DNA of 5,109 nt from an uncultured bacterium (GTDB taxonomy: Bacteria; Bdellovibrionota_C; UBA2361; SZUA-149; CALKYB01). Both the position numbers and the translations under genes were made by a program. The stretch is taken from positions 1 through 5,109 of the forward strand of contig CALIEE010000319.1 in NCBI GenBank assembly GCA_938022485.1, given 5' to 3'. Positions 4,062 through 5,109 of this stretch are shown one piece after another; positions within the stretch are counted from its first letter, which is position 1; every line of letters starts with the position of its first letter. The notes under the pieces were generated by a model that saw only the letters and a list, made by a program, of their open reading frames with translations, was not told where the DNA came from and made no database searches.

Positions 4062-5109
4062 ATGAAATTCCAAAAATCTTTTCTAATTACAGTCCTAGCA
4101 TTGACGTTTAGCTTTGTTTTGGCTGCTTGTAATAACTCTAAAGAAGTGGTCTCGGAGAATAGTGACTCAACCAAAGATTTGAATGAGTCAGGGTTAGCGG
4201 ATAGGCAAGTAAGCGAGAAATCTGAGCAGGTAGTCTCAGCCTCTAAGGCCCTAGTCCCTAAGGCCCTAGTCCCTAAGGCATTGTCCAGCTTTAGTTCGGA
4301 GCATCAGGATGCCGTGAAGATTCTAAGGGAAGCTGAAGTGGGCAACGGAATCACGGTAGTAGACTCAGGCAGTGGAGAGAAAAAAATTTATTCTTACAGT
4401 ATCCCAGAAAACTCCACTGCGAATGCCGAGATGAAAGTTAAAATGGGTTCCAGCAATGTAGTGAATGGTCAAGAAGTCCCATCGCCTCCTATTCCAGGAA
4501 TTGTGACTCCTATGGAGTTTAAAACAGGAAAAAATGAGCAGGGTAAAGTGCAAGTACAAGCTACTTACCTCCAGGCTAGAATAGAGGAAGATGCAAGTGT
4601 GCCGGATTTTTTGAAAGAAGCTACTTTGAATCAAATGAACCGGCTGAAAGATATTACTATGACCTGGGAGGTAACTTCTCAGGGGAACATTTCCAATGTT
4701 AGCTTTCCTGACGACCTTCCCCCAGATTTAAAATCTCTTTTTGAACAAACTCAACGTAGCATTGGGAATATGTTTGTCGGCTTGCCTAGCGAAGCCATAG
4801 GCGAAAAGTCTTCCTGGATTCTAGGGATAGATAGTTTTAACATCGGAGGAATAGAGCAAAATCTCAGAATATTGTATCAATTGACTGCTATTGAAGGAGA
4901 TTTACTCTCTCTTGATATGACTACCAGAAGCCTAATTGAAGACCAGGAATTTGATCTTCCTGGGTCAGGTGCAAAGGCTAGTGCCAAGGCCGCTGAGAAC
5001 TTTACTTTTGGAAAAATGAAAGTGAGGCTATCTAGCTTGATTCCTAATTCTGAAGTCTCTGGAGACTCTAAGATAGTTATAGAAGTCCCCGGATCTGGCC
5101 AGACTATTG
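4062..5109 (+). CDS. Predicted lipoprotein of unknown function (3' end beyond the window)
   Basis: The frame runs open from ATG 4062 to the window edge, giving 349 codons without a stop. The N-terminus is a classic lipoprotein signal: MKFQKS, a hydrophobic core, then the lipobox LAAC with Cys23 as the lipidated residue after signal peptidase II cleavage. Asn at position +2 gives no inner-membrane retention Asp, so the outer membrane is the more likely site if the cell has one. Residues 24-75 are a Ser/Glu/Lys-rich tether with KALVP repeated in tandem (62-71, then KAL). A mixed, probably beta-rich domain follows. It has TMTWEVTSQGNISNVSF (around Trp202) and GLPSEAIGEKSSW (240-252), then a segment alternating hydrophobic and polar residues. 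The 'LP.E..G..SSW' pattern recalls secreted DUF6263-like proteins, but that is from memory and unverified. It is divergent from trpC, with no visible functional link. Confidence 0.85.
   Translation, partial: MKFQKSFLITVLALTFSFVLAACNNSKEVVSENSDSTKDLNESGLADRQVSEKSEQVVSASKALVPKALVPKALSSFSSEHQDAVKILREAEVGNGITVVDSGSGEKKIYSYSIPENSTANAEMKVKMGSSNVVNGQEVPSPPIPGIVTPMEFKTGKNEQGKVQVQATYLQARIEEDASVPDFLKEATLNQMNRLKDITMTWEVTSQGNISNVSFPDDLPPDLKSLFEQTQRSIGNMFVGLPSEAIGEKSSWILGIDSFNIGGIEQNLRILYQLTAIEGDLLSLDMTTRSLIEDQEFDLPGSGAKASAKAAENFTFGKMKVRLSSLIPNSEVSGDSKIVIEVPGSGQTI
4245..4280 (+). repeat. 15-bp tandem repeat encoding KALVP in the lipoprotein tether
   Basis: AAGGCCCTAGTCCCT occurs twice without a gap (4245-4259, 4260-4274), followed by a partial third copy (AAGGCATTG). 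Translated, it reads KALVPKALVPKAL at residues 62-74. The unit is five codons, so copy-number change would alter tether length without breaking the frame. The two full copies are identical at DNA level, including synonymous positions, which points to recent duplication. Confidence 0.85.

Noticed and set aside
4365..4634. Minus-strand 89-codon open frame
   Set aside because: It lies opposite the lipoprotein gene, has no ribosome site or recognisable protein features, and is a shadow frame.

Overview
The window comes from a bacterium of moderate to low GC (A+T-rich by eye). It holds the 3' half of a tryptophan biosynthesis operon between two less familiar genes. A lipobox signal peptide and long structured intergenic DNA support a bacterium, probably one with an outer membrane. 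No gene fixes the phylum, and I do not name a lineage.

Layout. Positions 1-205 (+) hold the end of an unrecognised reading frame with a TAA at 92-94. That same frame stays open for 36 more codons to 203-205, so this may be a gene end or a decayed gene. Positions 341-814 (+; possible TTG start at 254) encode an acid-rich cytosolic protein of unknown family. It converges on the trp genes, and a weak terminator-like hairpin lies in the junction. Positions 3726-833 (-) carry trpC, trpB and trpA in that order. They overlap by 14 nt and 11 nt, so they form a compact, translationally coupled unit. Their enzymes catalyse the last steps of tryptophan synthesis: CdRP to indole-3-glycerol phosphate (TrpC), then release of indole and its condensation with serine (TrpAB). 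trpF, normally found between trpC and trpB, is absent here, and no trpE, trpG or trpD precedes trpC in the window.

Positions 3727-4061 form a gene-free region between divergent genes. It has three inverted repeats in series: 8-bp arms around a candidate promoter pair, a perfect 8-bp hairpin with a 4-nt loop, and 12-bp arms around a 33-nt loop that end at the ribosome binding site of the next gene. From 4062 to the window end (+) runs an open lipoprotein gene, truncated by the window. It has a clear lipobox, a Ser/Glu/Lys-rich tether with a KALVP repeat, and a probable beta-rich domain of unknown function.

I found no mobile element, CRISPR array, RNA gene or defence system. The points most worth a second look are the structured leader ahead of the lipoprotein, the unknown 157-aa protein, the trpCBA arrangement without trpF, and three regularly spaced identical palindromes in trpC.
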